Source: Ligustrum vulgare (taxonomy: Eukaryota; Streptophyta; Magnoliopsida; Lamiales; Oleaceae). From it: DNA of 64,000 nucleotides. A program made the translations under genes and the position numbers. The first letter of the stretch is position 1. Every line of letters begins with the position of its first letter. This document shows, piece after piece, positions 34,339 to 46,241 of this stretch. The stretch is from positions 26,684,639-26,748,638 of the forward strand of contig OY743184.1 of the NCBI GenBank assembly GCA_963555705.1, given 5' to 3'. The notes below the pieces were generated by a model. That model had not been told where the DNA came from and did not search any database. It saw only the letters and a list, made by a program, of their open reading frames with translations.

Positions 34339-35450
34339 CAAACTGAGTTTATAATATAATACTCAAAGAGTTCGCAAAAAATTTCAAATCCCTCTGTGAA
34401 ATTATATAACAGCTGAGAAATTATAATTTGACAAAATGTTACTTTCAACTGTTCATGTACAATGTGAAATTCTTACAAAGTGCTTTACCACATTTTTTTT
34501 CTGGTGAGTCAGGCGGTCAATGTTCAATTGTAATCCTCCCTTATTTGTATTTTAGTGTTTTTTTTCCCTTCATTTGGTCGACTTCGTGAGTTCAAATGAA
34601 GTTGTAATAGCAAGATTTAGATATAAATATAAAGTTCTCATATAGTACTTTACCATATTATATTCGAATTACAAAATCATCAATTGTAACAAAAGTTAGA
34701 GTTGTTTAAAATGATCTCTTAACAATATCTTTTTCATTTTTTTTTTCACGAGTCAACTTTCGTCTCATTTTTTATATATGCACTCGACAAAATTAAGTCT
34801 TAATGTACCATTTCGAAAAATTCACAATAACTATAAACTTGCATTTTAAAAATTATATAACGATTGTCAAAATAAGGCGAAAGCGCAACTAAATGACTAC
34901 TCACTTTTTAAAATTCTCATAGTTACTTGTCCTTAAAATCTATTTTTTGTTTTTTTTCATTTTATGGGTTAAATTTCGTTTCATTTTCAAGAATGCATAC
35001 TTTAGAGAAATCCCAACTTTTCTAATATACTACCCTAAGAGCACGTAAAAAACTGTAAAATTCGTCTTCAAAATTATATAACACCCGAAAATTATAATTT
35101 GACAAAATATTGCTTTTATTTGTTCACGTGCAATGTGAAGTTCTCAGACAATACTTTGCCACATTATTTTTGAATTATAAAACCGTCAAACGTAGTAAAA
35201 ATATGGCCGTTTAAAATGGTTCCTTAACAATGTATTTTTTATTTTCTTCATGAGTCAACTTTCATCTCATTTTTGACATATGTACTCTAGATAAAACTAA
35301 GTTTCTAATTTACCATTTCACTTTCTTTTCTTTTTTTTTTAAATCCTTTTGGTTATTGGTCCTTAAAAATATATTTTTCGATTTTTTCTTTTTGCGCATT
35401 AACTTTCGTCCATTTTTAAAATCATGTAAGTGGAGAGAAAAAATATGTGT
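34339..35450 (+). repeat. Degenerate ~0.5-kb repeat, partial copy plus copies C and D
   Basis: The marker AAGTTCTC...ACTTTACCA.ATTA occurs near 34631 and again near 35138, about 507 bp apart, with a partial copy near 34468. Copies share TTTCATGAGTCAACTTTC-like and GGTCCTTAAAAAT-like blocks. Heavily diverged and non-coding. Confidence 0.55.
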
Positions 35451-35663
35451 GATTAAAAAATGGTTAGGGAATTTGTGTTGTTTAAAAGCATGTTTTTTTC
35501 TTAATTATTTGTTTACGAAATAGAAGTTAATGATTTAACAATTGTGCTACAAGTACATTACAACGTCCAGATTTATTTATCAAAAGATGACGTGGCAAGA
35601 TAAAATCTCACAAGCTAATAAAATAAAATACATCCCTCCCCCCCCCCTTTTTTTTAGCCTCAA

Positions 35664-37900
35664 TCTACGTCTATATATATATATATTACTTAAAAAGGAT
35701 GGACTGAGGAGAATCTTTTGATTACCTACTTTACCCCTACATATTTAGCTATATACCCAATATATCATTACCCCTATTTAATAACATTAAATAATTTATT
35801 ACACTAATTAATTAATTTATTGTTAAGAATTACATTGTTATAATATAATTTCATATCATTATACTATTTCATTTATTTGGTATTAAATTAACCTACTATC
35901 ATTATTTTACTATGTTGTAATAAAATAAAATTTCATATTATTATTCTCACATTATTAAACTTTTTATTTATTTAGTATTAAAAAAGAAGAAAAACTACTC
36001 TGTCCTTTAATAAATATTACTAGAATATAATATATTAATATAACATTTAAAATATTACTTTCAAAATTTTAAAAATTGAACTGTCTACTCAAATTTCATA
36101 ATTTATATTTATATGTACTATATTATGAATATAATAACCACGTACGTGAGCGTCAATTCAAAATGCTACAATTTCATTAATCCATGACCTTTATTTCAAA
36201 GGTTACATAAAAAAAAAAAAAAAAAAAAAAATTCAAAAACCTAATTCACATTCACCTTTTTTTTGTCCTTTTATTATGTGTTCATCTCAATATTTTTCAA
36301 GGTTTGTACTGATTTATTTTTATAGGTTTTCTTTAAATTTTTTAAGAAAAATTATGTTATAATTTTTACTTCATCATTTAATAAATATTATTGTGATTAT
36401 AAAATATTAATATAATAATCAAAATATTGCATCCAAAATTTAAAAAATTGTATTGTTTACTCAAATTCCATATTTTACAATATATATGATAAATGTAACA
36501 TTACTTTCAATCCAAAAAGTTACAACTTTATTAATTCATGACTTTAATTTTTATAGGCTACATGAAAAATATTCTACAAATTTTAATTCACATTTACTTA
36601 TAATATAATTATTAATACAATTATGTTACACTATATTAATATTAATTAATTTTTGAATTAATCTGTGTATGACATTTTATACGTAGTGCTTCATTGGCTT
36701 TCATAGTAAATCAATACATAACAATGAGATACTCTAAATCATTACACAATATCATTGTTATCAATTAATAATATTAATAACATAGTCCATTACATTAATT
36801 TATTACCTAATAATATACAAATATAATATAATTTAATACTATTATATGCAACTCCTTCAGATTTTGTGGTATAACATGAATTTTTTCAACAAAATACGAG
36901 CATGTTGACTACTTCAATGATAAACTAATTGAGTTGTTTCATGTAGAATTTTATCAGTTTCAATGAAGCAATAGATGATACAGATTAATTTTATCAATTG
37001 AGGAGCTCCTAAATACATTGTTGTCAAATGGTATCTCACCAAACAAGTTAATTTCAAAAATAAATCTTTTGATGATACTCTTTAGGAATCTAAACTCATC
37101 CAACGATATTTGCAATGAGACATGAATGATTTATCATGATTTCAAAAGACATAATCCATAAAAAATAACCTTTGTTCGGATCTTGTAGCCATATTATAAA
37201 TTGGTTTACTTTCTTCCATTTTTCGAAGTAAGACGTGTGGTTAAAAAATGGAGAGAGAAAATATATGTGGTTAAAAAGTGGTTTGAGAAATTTTGTAGAT
37301 TATAAATTGGTTTATAAACCAATTTTGGCAAATTACTGAACAGAGACATAATAATTGGATAACATGATGAAAAATAAATATTTCTTTCATGTCCTATATT
37401 AATTTCAGTAAATGATGGAGTATATTAATTCAAATTAAAAATGAACAATTTTGCAATATGTCTATACTTTGTAATGATTATTTACAAGGCTTAAGGATAA
37501 ATAATGCTTACTGTTGGAATATACATTCGTGAACATGCATTCTCTCATGATCAACTATATATAGCACTTTCTTGCGAGATTTCAATACAAGCTATCAATC
37601 TTGGTAAAATCAGAAAATAAAAATAAGAAAAATTGTAAGAAGTTGACAAAAAATATCATGTACAAATAAGAGTTATTATAATCAAAACATTACATTTCAG
37701 TTTATTCAAAATTATCACATTATATACATAATTAAATTAAAAAAAATTCATATATAATTTTTTAATAATTTAAATTTTTTCTTTTAATAATATTTAATAC
37801 CTTAATTACTTTTAAAAATAATATTAGTACTTCAAAAACATTACGCATTTCAATCATTCTATACATAAGACGTGCAACGCACGCACGTGCTTACTACTAG
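35664..37900 (+). mobile_element. Non-autonomous Helitron, about 2.2 kb
   Basis: The 5' end is TCTACGTCTATATATATA preceded by host A. The 3' end has a hairpin (CGTGC-AAC-GCACG, 37871-37883) followed 13 bases later by CTAG and host T, the Helitron CTRR^T rule with A/T insertion. The interior is very AT-rich and has no Rep/helicase reading frame. It holds an internal ~250-bp duplication (about 35985-36250 and 36370-36610) and a MITE-like block at 37190-37345. Confidence 0.68.
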
Positions 37901-38655
37901 TAATTTGTAAAAGATTATTCAAATGTTCTTTGAATACCAGTTAGGGAAATATAATGAGAGTTTGAGGATTATTTTTGCTTATTTCAAAATTTGGAGACTA
38001 AATTTAAGACTAGCCAATTTATTAAGGACAAATATAGAAAAATTCTCAGATAGATTGACATGCAGGTTTGCGTTATTGAGGACGAATTAATATAGAAAGA
38101 TTCTCAGATAGATTGACATGCAGCTTTGTGTTGTCTGTTTGTTTGTTCTGGTGTATTCGCACCAGATACTCCCTATAACTCCCATGTGATGCAAGCAAAC
38201 TGGAGTCATTAATCTGCAGGGTTCATTTGTTCTTGCATGTCCATTGTCAAGTAAGTGTTTGTGCTTTCTCTGTTTGTACTCCATGAAATGGACTACAAAA
38301 GTCATGGCGTACAACTTCTGAAAAACTTAGAAAAATGTTCTATTTCCCATTTTCTGCAATTCTTTTTTTTTTTTTTTTTTGAGGGAACATTTTCTGAAAT
38401 TCTTGTAGGGGTCTTTTTGAAGGATATAAGGGTATGTTTGCAAGGGCTGAGGCAGCCCAGGCCCAGCGCTGGACTTTTGGGCTGCCCCAGGTCAGCCCAA
38501 ATAAAAAAAAATTTGAACAACTTTCAAAACTGAAAAATAAGCAGTCCAAAAACTGAAAGGCAAACCCTTCGTGAAACCATCGGTCCAGGTCGCTACTGAC
38601 GACTCCGAGCTCCGACCGATGACGTCACAGTTCAATTCCGCCCAATTCCTCACAT
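37901..38655. other. Intergenic, no gene seen
   Basis: TTCTCAGATAGATTGACATG plus CAG occurs twice (about 38042 and 38101). An 18-T run lies at 38363-38380. A GC-rich patch at 38441-38500 (GGCAGCCCAGGCCCAGCGCT) has complementary GGGCTG segments that can fold. The Athila LTR starts at 38656. Confidence 0.5.
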
Positions 38656-40335
38656 TGTTAAGTGCATTTTTATACACTTTTTATACATTTAAATTAGCAT
38701 ATTTTGGAACATCTTGAGCAAATATCTACTAATTTATGCATATTTTGTATTTAAATAGGTTAATATCCAAGTTTGAGGCCAAAAACCACAAAAGAAGTGC
38801 AAATTACGCTGAAATTGGAAGTATGGGGACCATTTTGTCACCTCCGGGAAGTTTTGGACAAGCCACGCAATTAACCAAGGGACCAAATTGAAAGATTTCA
38901 AAATTTGAAGGGCCAAAAGTGCAATTTTAGAAGGACATATTTGAAAGAAATCTGAAAATTTGGGGACTAAATTGCTTGAGATTAAAAGATGGAGGATTTG
39001 ATGGCAATTACGGAAGGGACTTAGCAGCAAAAACACCCTCTAGCTGAGCCACGCGATCGCGTGACTCGAACCAAGTCGCGAACGCGACTTAGACATCGAA
39101 ACAGACCCGAGGCCAAGCTGGCCCCGAATTTTAAACCGCGCGATCGCGCGGTTGAAAAACAAAAAAAAATAAAATAAAAATACTTTCTGGGCCGGACCGG
39201 GTCAACCCGGCCGACCCGGTCGACCCGGTTCGGCCCAGAAGCTGAAATTCGCGGATCTAAGCAACTTTTTAGGGTTTTTGGATGATTTTGGGGTATTATA
39301 AATAGAAAAATCTGATTTTTTTGAGAGGGCATGTAAGCCTTGCCTCTTTTTCATTTCTCTTGTATTTTTTTTCTTAACATTTTACTCATTTAATGCAATC
39401 TACAAGTAATGTTTTTATGATTTAGTAATGTTTTCTTATATTTAAGTATTTTGTTGTTGTTTAAACTTTTGAATATTGTTATTTTCTCACATTTTCATCA
39501 AGAATGTCATTTATTTCTTGTGCATTTAATTTTTTATACTTTGGTTGTTGAAGATATTAATGGGTGGCGAAGAAACTTTGTTCAAAGTGAAGGATTCTTG
39601 AGTTTTCACTTCAAGAACTTTACAAAAAGGGGAGTTTTCTTTATTATCTGGTTTGTAATCTTTGTTTTAAGTATTATTCATATGTTTATGTTATTTGTTA
39701 AATGTTGTTGTTAGTTTATTATGGGTTAATGTTATTGTGTTGGAATTTTTGACTAGTTTATTTTTATTTAAGTATTTTAAGTAGTTTCTAGATTTTGGGT
39801 ATTTATGTTTACATGTTTATGATTATGAATGTTGTTTTAGGTTTTGTAACTTTTAAATGTTTGTTATTATTTTAAGTTGTAATTGGAATTTATTACACAA
39901 GTTAGGTAATGTTAAAAATTTCCCATGTAATTTGGTTGATTAATTAACTACCACTAATTGATGTGAAAAGATGAAATTAATATAGTTATGAAAACTAAAT
40001 TCACTTTATTTTATGTTATGTAACTTGTTTCAATTATCAAGTTTATGTTTTCATTAAAGTGTTTAGATTAATTAGTTCTATTCTAAGTTTCATGTTGTTA
40101 TCTAGTTGCTTTAGTTAACTAGTTTACATATTGCCATGTTTCTTATTTGTGTCACTTAGTTAGTAATTCACCACAAACCATATTTTTATGTTACTTGACT
40201 TTTCTTTTAAAATGAAATCATTAATTTTAGTTACATATCAATCAATCCTCGTGGGTACGATAACCCGGACTTCTCTAGTCCACTTTACTACTTGAACGCG
40301 AACCGTGCACTTGCGGTATACGATTTTAGCGAACA
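38656..40335 (+). repeat. 5' LTR of the Athila element (1,680 bp)
   Basis: Starts TGTTAAGTGCATTTTTATAC and ends TTTTAGCGAACA just before the PBS. It contains GC-rich CpG-dense segments (39048-39230) in an otherwise AT-rich LTR and a GGTATTATAAATAG TATA region near 39291. Confidence 0.9.
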
Positions 40336-40341
40336 AGTTTT

Positions 40342-40359
40342 TGGCGCCGTTGCCGGGGA
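40342..40359 (+). other. Primer binding site (tRNA-Asp type)
   Basis: TGGCGCCGTTGCCGGGGA, complementary to the 3' end of tRNA-Asp, the usual Athila primer. Confidence 0.85.
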
Positions 40360-40467
40360 CTGATTTTATTTTTACTAAATGCATTGATTTTTGTTAATTG
40401 AATTGTCTTCTCATTCTCATCTCTTTCTTCTTTTTATTTTCATTTTCTAGGTACTCTTGCCTTGTTT

Positions 40468-41411
40468 ATGCAACAACGTCCGACTTGGGACATTCTTCCA
40501 ATTGATCCCGAACTCGAACGAACTTTTAGGAGGAGGATTAGGGAAAGAAGAGAACAAGTTGAACAACAAAGAATACAAGGCAATATGGGGGACAACAATC
40601 AAGGTGGTGCCAATCCCGCTATTGATGAAGATGATAGACCAATGGGGCAATTCATGGTCCCTCTCATCACTCAAAATCGAGGAAGCATCACATATCCCCC
40701 ATTTGGACGTCTGGACTTTCATCTAAAGTCGGATGTGATAAATCTCTTCAAGGGGCATCTACAATTCTATGGAATGATCGAGGAGAATCCATTTACTCAC
40801 ATCTCGCGGTTTTTGGAGATGTGTAGTAACTTTGATTATCCGAGAATTAGCATGGAGGCTATCAACATGCGGTTATTTCCACATACCCTTAGAGATGGAG
40901 CTCGTGAATGGTTAGATGCCAACCCGGTTGGAAGTATTACAACATGGGATGATCTTGCTCAAAAGTTCACTACAAAATACTTTCCTCCATCAAAAGTGGC
41001 TAAATTGAAGAGTGATATCTCCACATTTCGACAACTTGACACCGAATGTTTCTATGAGGCATGGAAAAGATTCAAGGAGATGTTGAGGAAATGTCCAAAT
41101 CATAGGTTCACCAAGCAAATGCAAGTTCAATATTTCTATCTTGGGATGAATCCATCTAGTCGAGTGACGATTGATTCGGCCTCCAATGGAGCCATCACTA
41201 CAAAATCACCTAATGAGGCAATTGAGCTCTTTGAGAGGATGGATAGTCACAATTCTACTTGGCCAACCGACCGCATGGTACCAAAGAGAGCCGCCGGAAT
41301 TCATGAAGTGGATGCATATGCGGCTTTATCGGTAAAGATGGACCTTCTATTCAAGAGGTGTGATGATTTGTCTTCTCAACACACAAGGTTGAGGAATGTC
41401 CCAAGCTCAAA
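40468..41411 (+). pseudogene. Athila gag, first reading frame
   Basis: ATG at 40468 opens MQQRPTWDILPIDPELER. The retrotransposon gag domain follows: YPPFGRLDFHLKSDVINLFK, EENPFTHISRFLEMCSNFDY, GAREWLDANPVGSITTWDDL, KFTTKYFPPSKVAKLKSDI, ECFYEAWKRFKEMLRKCPNH. Frame is lost near 41400 (…HTRLRNV), where the product continues in the next frame. Function: capsid protein of the virus-like particle. The single shift makes full-length gag-protease unlikely. Confidence 0.9.
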
Positions 41412-42968
41412 ATGGCTTCTACTTCAAATGAGCAAGTGAATTATGCTCAAAATTTCAACCGACCACAAGGCAATCCTTACTCCAACACATACAATCCGGG
41501 TTGGAGGAATCATCCGAATTTTTCTTGGTCCAACAATCAAAATCAAGTAAAGCCTCCCGGTTTTGTTCAACCTCCACCACCCGAAGAGAAGAAGCCTTCC
41601 ATTGAGGAGATACTCATGCAATTCATGAACAAGACCAATACTATTCTCCAAAATCAAGCAGCTTCTATCAAAAATCTTGAGACTCAAGTTGGGCAATTGG
41701 CAAAAATGATGACGGAGAGACAACAAGGAGCCTTGCCAAGCAATACTGAGATAAATCCAAGGGAAAATGTGCAAGCCATCACTACAAGAAGTGGAATTCA
41801 ATTACCGGAAATCACGGTAAAGCAACATGTGGCACAACTCGAGGTGAAAGAAAAAGGTAATGAGCATGTTGAGGAGGCGAATGAAAATGATGCAACATTG
41901 AAGGAAAGTGGGGAGACCTCAACAAAGGTTCCTACTCCAGTGAAAGCTTATGTGCCTCCCATTCCTTTTCCTCAAAGACTCCAAAAGCACAAGGTGGATG
42001 CACAATTTGGTAAATTTCTTGAAGTTTTCAAGAAACTTCACATCAACATATCATTTGCCGATGCATTAGCACAAATGCCTAGCTATGCAAAGTTTATGAA
42101 AGACATCCTTTCAAACAAAAGGAGGCTAGAAGATCATGAAACTGTGATGCTCACGGAAGGATGTAGTGCCATACTACAAAACAAATTGCCTCTAAAAATC
42201 AAAGATCCAGGGAGTTTTACTATTCCTTGTACTATTGGTGATTTAACTTTTGGTAAAACATTATGTGATCTTGGTGCTAGTATTAATTTAATGCCTTTGT
42301 CTATTTTCAGGAGATTGGGCATGGGAGAGGTGAAGCCAACCACTGTTTCTTTGCAATTTGCCGATCGCTCTATTAAGCATCCGCGTGGTATTGTTGAGGA
42401 TGTGCTAATCAAGGTGGACAAATTCATCTTCCCTGCCGATTTTATCATTCTTGATATGGAGGAAGACCTTGATATCCCAATCATCTTGGGAAGACCCTTC
42501 CTAGTAACCGGTCGGGCTTTAATAGATGTGCAAGGAGGCAAATTGATATTGAGGGTCCAAGATGAGAAAATCACATTCGACATCATGAAATCTATTAAAT
42601 ACCCCGTCGAGGTAAATTTATGCTCCCGAGTAGACATCATTGATCAAGAGGTGGCTACATCATTCATCTATGGGTCATCTAAGGATCCCCTTGAGACTTG
42701 CATTGCTCACTCCATAACCACTGAGGGAGAGGATGATTTGGACATCGGAAGGATGTCACAACACTTGGATGCTCCCAAATTTTATCCCTTCAAGAAGAGG
42801 CCATATTTTGAAGAGTTGGGAGAGAGCTCTTCTCCTTCACTACCCTCCATTCAACAAGCCCCAACTCTTGAGCTCAAACCTCTTCCATCACATTTGAGGT
42901 ATGCATACTTGGGTGATTCTTCTACTCTTCCCGTTATTATCTCGAATTTGTTGGATGAAACCCGTTGA
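41412..42968 (+). CDS. Athila gag C-terminus and aspartic protease
   Basis: Open for 518 codons from MASTSNEQVNYAQNF. A Gln/Pro-rich linker, a coiled stretch (MNKTNTILQNQAASIKNLET) and a basic-acidic region precede the retropepsin domain: the catalytic DLGAS lies near 42267, with ADFIILDMEEDLDIPIILGR and GRALIDVQGGKLILRV after it. It ends YAYLGDSSTLPVIISNLLDE then a stop, exactly where RT should begin. It processes the polyprotein in the family. Confidence 0.9.
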   Translation: MASTSNEQVNYAQNFNRPQGNPYSNTYNPGWRNHPNFSWSNNQNQVKPPGFVQPPPPEEKKPSIEEILMQFMNKTNTILQNQAASIKNLETQVGQLAKMMTERQQGALPSNTEINPRENVQAITTRSGIQLPEITVKQHVAQLEVKEKGNEHVEEANENDATLKESGETSTKVPTPVKAYVPPIPFPQRLQKHKVDAQFGKFLEVFKKLHINISFADALAQMPSYAKFMKDILSNKRRLEDHETVMLTEGCSAILQNKLPLKIKDPGSFTIPCTIGDLTFGKTLCDLGASINLMPLSIFRRLGMGEVKPTTVSLQFADRSIKHPRGIVEDVLIKVDKFIFPADFIILDMEEDLDIPIILGRPFLVTGRALIDVQGGKLILRVQDEKITFDIMKSIKYPVEVNLCSRVDIIDQEVATSFIYGSSKDPLETCIAHSITTEGEDDLDIGRMSQHLDAPKFYPFKKRPYFEELGESSSPSLPSIQQAPTLELKPLPSHLRYAYLGDSSTLPVIISNLLDETR

Positions 42969-43621
42969 TGGCTATGGACTTACCAAAAGTCCAACAGACT
43001 CAGGGAACTGTTGATTTCCCTAGTACACAAGCCAATTTATTTTTTCAAAAGACCCAGCAATTTCCCCTTCAGACCAGAGAGATTTGGGACACATTGGGCC
43101 AACCCAGTGGAAAATTTGACTATCTTGTCAAATACTCCCATGAATCCCAAGAACCATTCTCTAGCCCAGTCCAGAATTTCAGCCCAATACAAAATACCCA
43201 AGAAGAATCTTGTAGTCAGAATACCAAAGGAAAAGAAATTGTCCAAGAAGCCCAAGACCCAGAAGACGATATTATTTCAATTAATCATTTACTTTCTCAG
43301 ATACAAAAACTTCAAAAGACTCCATCCAGCAAAGAAGAGACATCAAAAAGAAAGAAAAAAATTTTGATTAAAAAGAAAAAAGAAAAAGATCTTGAAGAAA
43401 AAATGAGTGAGGCAATTGAAAAAATTTTTGAAAAAATTTATTCACAAAATAGAACAGAAAAAGAAAAAGAAATTTCAGAATATCCACAGAATATGCCAGT
43501 ACCAGAAGACAATGAATCTAGTCAAGGAAATAGTCACGAAGGCCAAGAAGGAGAAGCATTCAATAATTCAGATAGTGGAATGTCTTTTTCATCAACAGCA
43601 GAACACAATTTAAATACATAA
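42969..43621 (+). pseudogene. Lys/Glu/Ser-rich ORF fragment, possibly pararetrovirus-derived
   Basis: An open frame of about 218 codons directly follows the Athila protease. It is unlike any Athila protein: Gln/Pro/Ser-rich at first, then a strongly charged coiled-coil-like stretch (KEETSKRKKKILIKKKKEKD, EKMSEAIEKIFEKIYSQNRT) and an acidic Ser-rich end. It stops at 43621 just before promoter-like DNA. Since last ORFs in caulimovirid genomes end right before the large intergenic region, I infer the 3' part of such an ORF. I do not recognise the protein itself. Confidence 0.45.
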
Positions 43622-44430
43622 GATGCTGCTGACGCTATAAAACAAAGGACTTTTAAGAAGATGCTTCAGACAAGAAAGAAACTGCCAACAGACTTTTCAG
43701 AAAAAGATGCTGCCGACAGAAGCTTTTAGAAAAGAAGATGCTTTTGATAAAATTGTCCAACTACTTTTTTGACCAGAGTTGCTCGGAGAAACGCGTGTCA
43801 AAATAGCATGAGACAACTTTAAAAAAGCAAGGACAGCTGTAAGATTCGTTTAGGATAGAATTTTCTTTTGCTCCCAAGAATTTCTCTTTATAAGGAGTTG
43901 GTTTTCAGAAGAGAAGGCAAGAGTTTTCAGCCTGTGATCTCCTTGCTCTCTACTCCAATAAACCTTCCTTATCAGAAAAATTCTCAATCCAAAAATCTGT
44001 GTATAGAAAAACTGTGAATACCTCTAAGGTACTTGTTTCTTCCAAGTTTTATTTTATCCTTTAAGGGATTTTCCGAAAAGGAAACCCTTAGTTGTATTAT
44101 CTTTATAATGTTTTAATGAATCTCCAAAAAAGTTTATATTTATTTTGCATTTTTGTATTTATGTTTTTTCCAGCAGTTCATATGATGTAAATTTTGATGA
44201 TTTAAATCATTTCATTCTATGCATATCATAAAAGCATAACTTGATCTTTAGAAGCCATACTGTTTTTAAGTTAACCCTAAGTGACCCAGAGAGATAGGAT
44301 TGTTGGCCGGAGTGAGCCTGTTGTGATTCTTAGATACTGGGGAAAGGGATAAGTTAACTTAGGAATCTTGTAAGGGAGTGCCAGTGGTAACCTTATAGGA
44401 AAAGGTCAGGTTCAAGTTGATATGTTTTAG
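43622..44430 (+). promoter_or_regulatory. Caulimovirid-like large intergenic region (promoter and leader)
   Basis: Repeated AAGATGCT motifs (43622, 43659, 43707, 43737) include AAAGATGCTGCCGACAG, which resembles the enhancer of caulimovirus 35S-type promoters, and GCTGACGC resembles an as-1 half site. A TATA box TATAAGGA is at 43889-43896 and AATAAA at 43957-43962, soon after the expected transcript start, as in terminally redundant pararetroviral RNAs. A ~500-base leader-like stretch follows. No tRNA-Met primer site was found here. Confidence 0.5.
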
Positions 44431-44908
44431 GTGGTGAAAAAAAAAAGGGGGATATTTGTTAGAATATTATTAAAGAAATACAGGAAACTAAGGGAAGTAC
44501 CTAGTAGGATAAAAGTACGATTTGAAAAAACAAAAGAATTTTATGAACCCTTCATCATCACACACTTCAAACGAGATAAACATAGAAAAAGAATTTTCAA
44601 AAATTATTTCAGATTTTGAATATTTATTATCAGTACACCAGACAAAACCTTAGAAGAAGACTATAAAATTTTAGACACAGTTATAGACATTCAAGGATAT
44701 AGTAGTAATTTTTATCCTTTTAAGAATTATATCAACAGAACCAGTAAAAGAAGTTTTGATTTACAATTTAAAATCAAAGAACTCGAAGAAATTTTAGAAA
44801 CAAAAATTTTAAGAACAAACAGTGAATTCTATCCTTTCTATCTAGAACAGTATAGAATAGAGACAGGATACTATAAACAAGACTGTGAAAGTCTTTTAGA
44901 CCAATAAT
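44431..44908 (+). pseudogene. Start of a downstream ORF, disrupted, pararetrovirus-like
   Basis: Basic open frame at 44431-44619, ending near FKRDKHRKRIFKNYF, then further coding-looking sequence in another frame (DYKILDTVIDIQGYSSNFYP, ELEEILETKILRTNSEFYPF) to a stop at 44906-44908. It could be the N-terminal part of the first ORF after a pararetroviral leader. No diagnostic domain is visible, so identity rests on context. Confidence 0.4.
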
Positions 44909-46241
44909 TTCCGCATACAAGCCGATCTCTGCATCCAACCTTAAGATAAACCCTTCTACGCCATGGTATGCGGACTTCGTGAATTTCCTTGTAAGTGGTA
45001 TTCTTCCCCCGGATTTCTCTTATCAACAAAAGAAGAAATTCTTTGCCGATGTGAAACATTATTTTTGGGATGAGCCATATTTATTCAAGAGGGGGTCGGA
45101 CCAAATTATTAGAAGATGTGTTCCCGAGGAAGAAATGGAAGCAATTCTTGATAGGTGTCATTCATCACCTTATGGGGGTCACTTTGGAGCTTCCAAAACC
45201 GCCTCAAAAGTTCTTCAATCGGGATTCAATTGACCAACTTTGTTCAAGGATGCTTATACCTTAGTATCCAAATGTGATAGATGCCAAAGGAGTGGGAATA
45301 TCTCTCGGCGTAATGAATTGCCATTGACTTCAATCTTGGAAGTGGAAATCTTTGATGTTTGGGGAATTGATTTCATAGGGCCATTTCCATCCTCGTTCTC
45401 AAATCAATATATTTTGGTGGCGGTGGATTATGTTTCTAAATGGGTAGAGGCGGTGACATTGCCTACTAATGATTCTCGGGTGGTGGTCAATTTTCTCAAG
45501 AAGAACATTTTTACACGCTTTGGAACCCCCCGACTCATCATTAGTGATGGAGGCAAACACTTTTGCAATCGCCTCCTTGACTCACTTTTGTCAAAGTATG
45601 GAGTGAAGCACCGAGTAGCCACACCTTACCATCCCCAAACAAGTGGCCAAGTGGAGATCTCAAATCGAGAGTTGAAAATAATTCTTGAGATGACGGTGAA
45701 TACATCAAGGAAAGATTGGTCGAGGAAGCTAGATGTTGCATTATGGGCTTACCGCACCGAATTCAAGACTCCTATTGGTATGTCTCCATTTTGTCTTGTT
45801 TTTGGAAAATCATGTCATCTCCCCGTTGAACTTGAGCATCGAGCATTTTGGGCTATACGGGCATTAAACTTTGATGCAAAATTAATTGGTGATAAGAGGT
45901 TGTTTCAACTTAATGAGCTTGATGAATTTCGCCTCAACTCATATGAAAATGCTCGCATCTATAAGGAGAGGACCAAGAAATGGCATGATAACCACATTGT
46001 GAAGAGAGACTTCAAAGTTGGGCAACAAGTTCTTCTATTCAACTCCCGACTTCGGCTATTCCCCGAAAAGCTTTGATCCCGTTGGTGCCGTTCACAATTT
46101 CTCAAATCTTTCCCCATGGAGCTATAGAGCTATATGATCCCGACAAGGGACATTTCAAGGTCAAGGGGCAAAGGTTGAAACCATTCTTGGAAGGGGAACC
46201 CCCGGAGGAAAAATCATTATTTCTCCTCAATGCTCCCGAAT
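44909..46241 (+). pseudogene. Athila integrase
   Basis: Athila sequence resumes right after the foreign stop and reads [20 protein letters not shown]. The integrase zinc finger follows (H..H then CDRCQRSGN) with an in-frame TGA at 45231-45233. The DDE core is present: [27 protein letters not shown]. The C-terminal part ([40 protein letters not shown]) shifts frame near 46070 and ends at 46241 (AIELYDPDKGHFKVKGQRLK). The stop and shifts inactivate it. Confidence 0.9.

Noticed and set aside
35640..35648. C-rich run as a telomere or quadruplex signal
   Set aside because: Plain homopolymer with no repeat unit of telomeric type.
38441..38500. GC-rich GGCAGCCCAGGCCC stretch as a gene or CpG island
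   Set aside because: Too short, no coding support; better seen as a foldable repeat fragment.
43011..43367. Second-frame ORF within the Lys-rich segment
   Set aside because: Shadow of the longer frame at 42969-43621; low-complexity A-rich sequence keeps several frames open.
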